From a bacterium (GTDB lineage Bacteria > Planctomycetota > J058 > JACQDU01), in contig JACQDU010000668.1 in the NCBI GenBank assembly GCA_016200955.1, forward strand, positions 1 through 15,622: DNA of 15,622 bases, written 5' to 3'. Positions 14,155 through 15,622 of the stretch are shown here, in pieces. How positions within the stretch are numbered: the first letter of the stretch is position 1; each line of letters opens with the position of its first letter. The notes beneath the pieces were generated by a model. It was not told where the DNA came from and made no database searches. It saw only the letters and a program-made list of their open reading frames with translations. A program made the position numbers and the translations under genes.

Positions 14155-15153
14155 ATGCGTAGGAGCGCAATCCTGGCGGCGGCCGCGATCGTCCTCGGAG
14201 GAGGGATCCTCGCCGCGAAGAGCTTCGCCGGCCGGCCCGCGGACGCCGCGACGCGCGAGCTCGCCTCGAAGATCGACGCCGCCCTCGAGGCCGGGTGGCG
14301 CGAGGCCGGCCTCGTGCCCGCGCCCGCCGCGCCCGACCTCGCGTTCGCGCGCCGCCTCTCGCTCGACCTCCTGGGCACGGTCCCCTCGCTCGCCGAGATC
14401 CGCGGCTTCGAGAGCGAGCCGGAGGAGTCGAGGCGCGAGCGGCTCATCGAGCGCGTCTTCTCCGACCCGCGCTTCGACGAGGCCCTCGCGGAGAGGCTCG
14501 CTCGCATCGTCGTCGGAGCGGGGAAGAAGCAAGACGACCTCTTCTACCGGCGGCGCCGATTCGTCGACTGGCTCAAGGGCGAGGTCGCGAAGCGCCGGCC
14601 GTGGGACGACCTCGTGCGCGAGCTGATAGCGGCCGAGGGGACCTCGACGGGCGCGCCCGCCGTGAACTTCGTGCTGGCGTCGAGCGACAACAACATGGTG
14701 GACCCCGTCAAGCTCGCGGGCCGCACGGCGCGGGCCTTCCTGGGAGTCCGCCTCGACTGCGCGCAGTGCCACGACGCCCCGTTCTCTCACTGGAAGCAGC
14801 ACGAGTTCGAGGAGCTCTCCGCCTTCTTCGCGCGAGCGAAGCGAGGCGGCCCGATCCTCTTCGAACGGAGCGAGGGCGAGTACGAGCTCCACGACCGGAA
14901 GGACGGGAAGCCGCGCCACGAGGAACCCCTTCTTCGCGCGAGCGATCGCGAACCGTCTCTGGGGCTGGCTCATGGGGAGCGGGCTCGTCGAGCCGGTGGA
15001 CGAGCTCGATCAGGTGAAGGGCGAGTATCCGAGGATCCTCGAGCTCCTCGCGGCCGATCTCCGCGAGAACGGCTTCGACCTCACGCGCACGATCCGTGCG
15101 ATCGTCTCGACGCGCGCTTACGGGCTCGCTTCTTCTCTCCCGAAGGACCGTGA
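14155..15153 (+). CDS. DUF1549 (PSCyt2) protein, N-terminal half; true frame lost near 14911-14923
   Basis: The N-terminal half of a planctomycete-type DUF1549/DUF1553 protein starts at ATG 14155 (CGAGGG five bases upstream). It has a signal or anchor segment (residues 4-21, AILAAAAIVLGGGILAAK) and a DUF1549 domain: DLAFARRLSLDLLGTVPS (61-78), AERLARIV, WLKGEVAKRRPWDDLVREL (139-157), and GVRLDCAQCHDAPFSHWKQ (197-215) with a CxxCH motif at Cys202-His206. DUF1549 resemblance continues to about residue 253 (ELHDRKDGKPR). From there to the stop at 15153 the frame encodes Arg-rich text with no family resemblance, while the expected DUF1553 continuation is in the +1-offset frame. The intact family is secreted and of unknown biochemical role, often next to DUF1501 genes in Planctomycetota. 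Confidence 0.8.
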   Translation: MRRSAILAAAAIVLGGGILAAKSFAGRPADAATRELASKIDAALEAGWREAGLVPAPAAPDLAFARRLSLDLLGTVPSLAEIRGFESEPEESRRERLIERVFSDPRFDEALAERLARIVVGAGKKQDDLFYRRRRFVDWLKGEVAKRRPWDDLVRELIAAEGTSTGAPAVNFVLASSDNNMVDPVKLAGRTARAFLGVRLDCAQCHDAPFSHWKQHEFEELSAFFARAKRGGPILFERSEGEYELHDRKDGKPRHEEPLLRASDREPSLGLAHGERARRAGGRARSGEGRVSEDPRAPRGRSPRERLRPHAHDPCDRLDARLRARFFSPEGP

Positions 15154-15622
15154 GAACGAGGACCAGGAGAAGCTCCTGCGAGCGCGCGCCCTCTACCCGC
15201 TCAAGCCGCTGCACCCCGATCAGCTCGCGAATTCGGTCTGGCAGGCGACGACGTTCTGGACGGCCGACGACGACCGGACGCTCGTCCTCCGGCTCGCGAG
15301 GGGCGACCAGACGGGGAAGTTCGTCCAGCGCCACGGCGGCAACCTCGACAGCGAGGTGCCCGACGACCAGACGCTCCTCCAGCGAGTTCTCCTCCTGAAC
15401 GGCGACCTGATCCACGAGAGGCTCAAGCCCGACAACCCGTTCGGCATCGTGGGACGGCTCGTCGGGCTCGCTCCCACGGACGCGAAGCTCGTCGAGACGG
15501 CTTACCTCATGGTGCTCGCGCGGCGGCCGACGCAGCCCGAGCTCGAGCACTTCCTGTCGCGGATCGCGACCGAGAACAAGAACAAGAAGGCGAAGGCGGT
15601 CGAGGACCTCCTCTGGGCCCTC
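14924..15622 (+). pseudogene. DUF1553 (PSD1) C-terminal half, out of frame with DUF1549, runs off window
   Basis: This frame, offset by one from the DUF1549 gene, is open from before 14924 to the window end without a stop (233 codons). It begins NPFFARAIANRLWGWLMGSG, the standard DUF1553 opening, and continues LVEPVDELD, LLAADLRENGFDLTRTIRAI, STRAYGLAS, RALYPLKPLHPDQLANSVW, DQTLLQRVLLLNGDLI and AYLMVLARRPTQPELEHFLS. It is the natural C-terminal half of the preceding gene and has no start signal of its own. The first in-frame ATG is 14972, inside the conserved region. Roughly 30-50 residues that normally join the two domains are absent. I read this as a broken gene or an assembly deletion. If assembly is at fault, the real gene is a single intact CDS. 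Confidence 0.8.

Noticed and set aside
14072..14170. N-terminal extension of the glycosyltransferase to ATG 14170
   Set aside because: It would overlap the start of the divergent DUF1549 gene and consume the whole intergenic region. The added residues have no GT2 similarity, and ATG 14071 has an AGCAGG upstream.
1..15622. CRISPR arrays, tRNA/rRNA genes, insertion sequences or prophage
   Set aside because: No regularly spaced repeats, tRNA-like cloverleaf signatures, rRNA segments, transposase or integrase motifs, or terminal inverted repeats were seen on either strand.

Overview
The window is a G+C-rich bacterial chromosome segment with very strong G/C bias at third codon positions (Leu mostly CTC, Glu mostly GAG). 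The gene content fits a planctomycete or a close relative: a DUF1549/DUF1553 protein, a membrane kinase-like protein ending in a formylglycine-generating-enzyme-like domain, a DUF805 membrane protein, and an FHA/zinc-ribbon/DUF4388 protein. This assignment is inferred from gene families, not from a marker gene. No rRNA, tRNA, CRISPR array, transposase, integrase or phage gene was seen, and genes are packed with short gaps.

Layout. On the minus strand, positions 1-2477 hold the start of an unknown gene cut by the window edge, coupled by an ATGA overlap to an upstream kinase-like membrane protein that lacks most catalytic residues. Divergent from it on the plus strand are a DUF805 membrane protein fused to an SRPBCC/START-like domain (2593-4101) and a SIR2-like protein with a long coiled coil and a C-terminal membrane anchor (4183-6060). 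A minus-strand pair follows: a RimJ/RimL-type GNAT acetyltransferase (6553-7101) and an unrecognised 156-residue protein that overlaps it by GTGA (6086-6556). A near-perfect dyad lies in the 44-bp gap between the GNAT gene and a plus-strand pair. That pair is a short GspE/PilB-type secretion ATPase (7146-8471) overlapping a zinc-ribbon/FHA/PATAN protein (8452-9735).

Next come a secreted two-HKD phospholipase D-family protein (minus, 9757-10791), a fatty acyl-CoA synthetase (plus, 10905-12527) and a family 2 glycosyltransferase whose second GT domain appears to have lost its front half (minus, 12542-14071). The last locus is a DUF1549/DUF1553 protein (plus, 14155 to the window end). Its two halves lie in different reading frames, with the usual connecting segment missing.

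The genes do not form one pathway. The most interesting parts are the tail-anchored SIR2-like protein (with a C9 tract between sensor/enzyme and coiled coil), the ATPase-FHA pair, the pseudokinase, and the two proteins with internal deletions. No complete multi-gene system that I could call new with confidence is present. The SIR2-like protein and the ATPase/FHA pair are the best candidates for follow-up.
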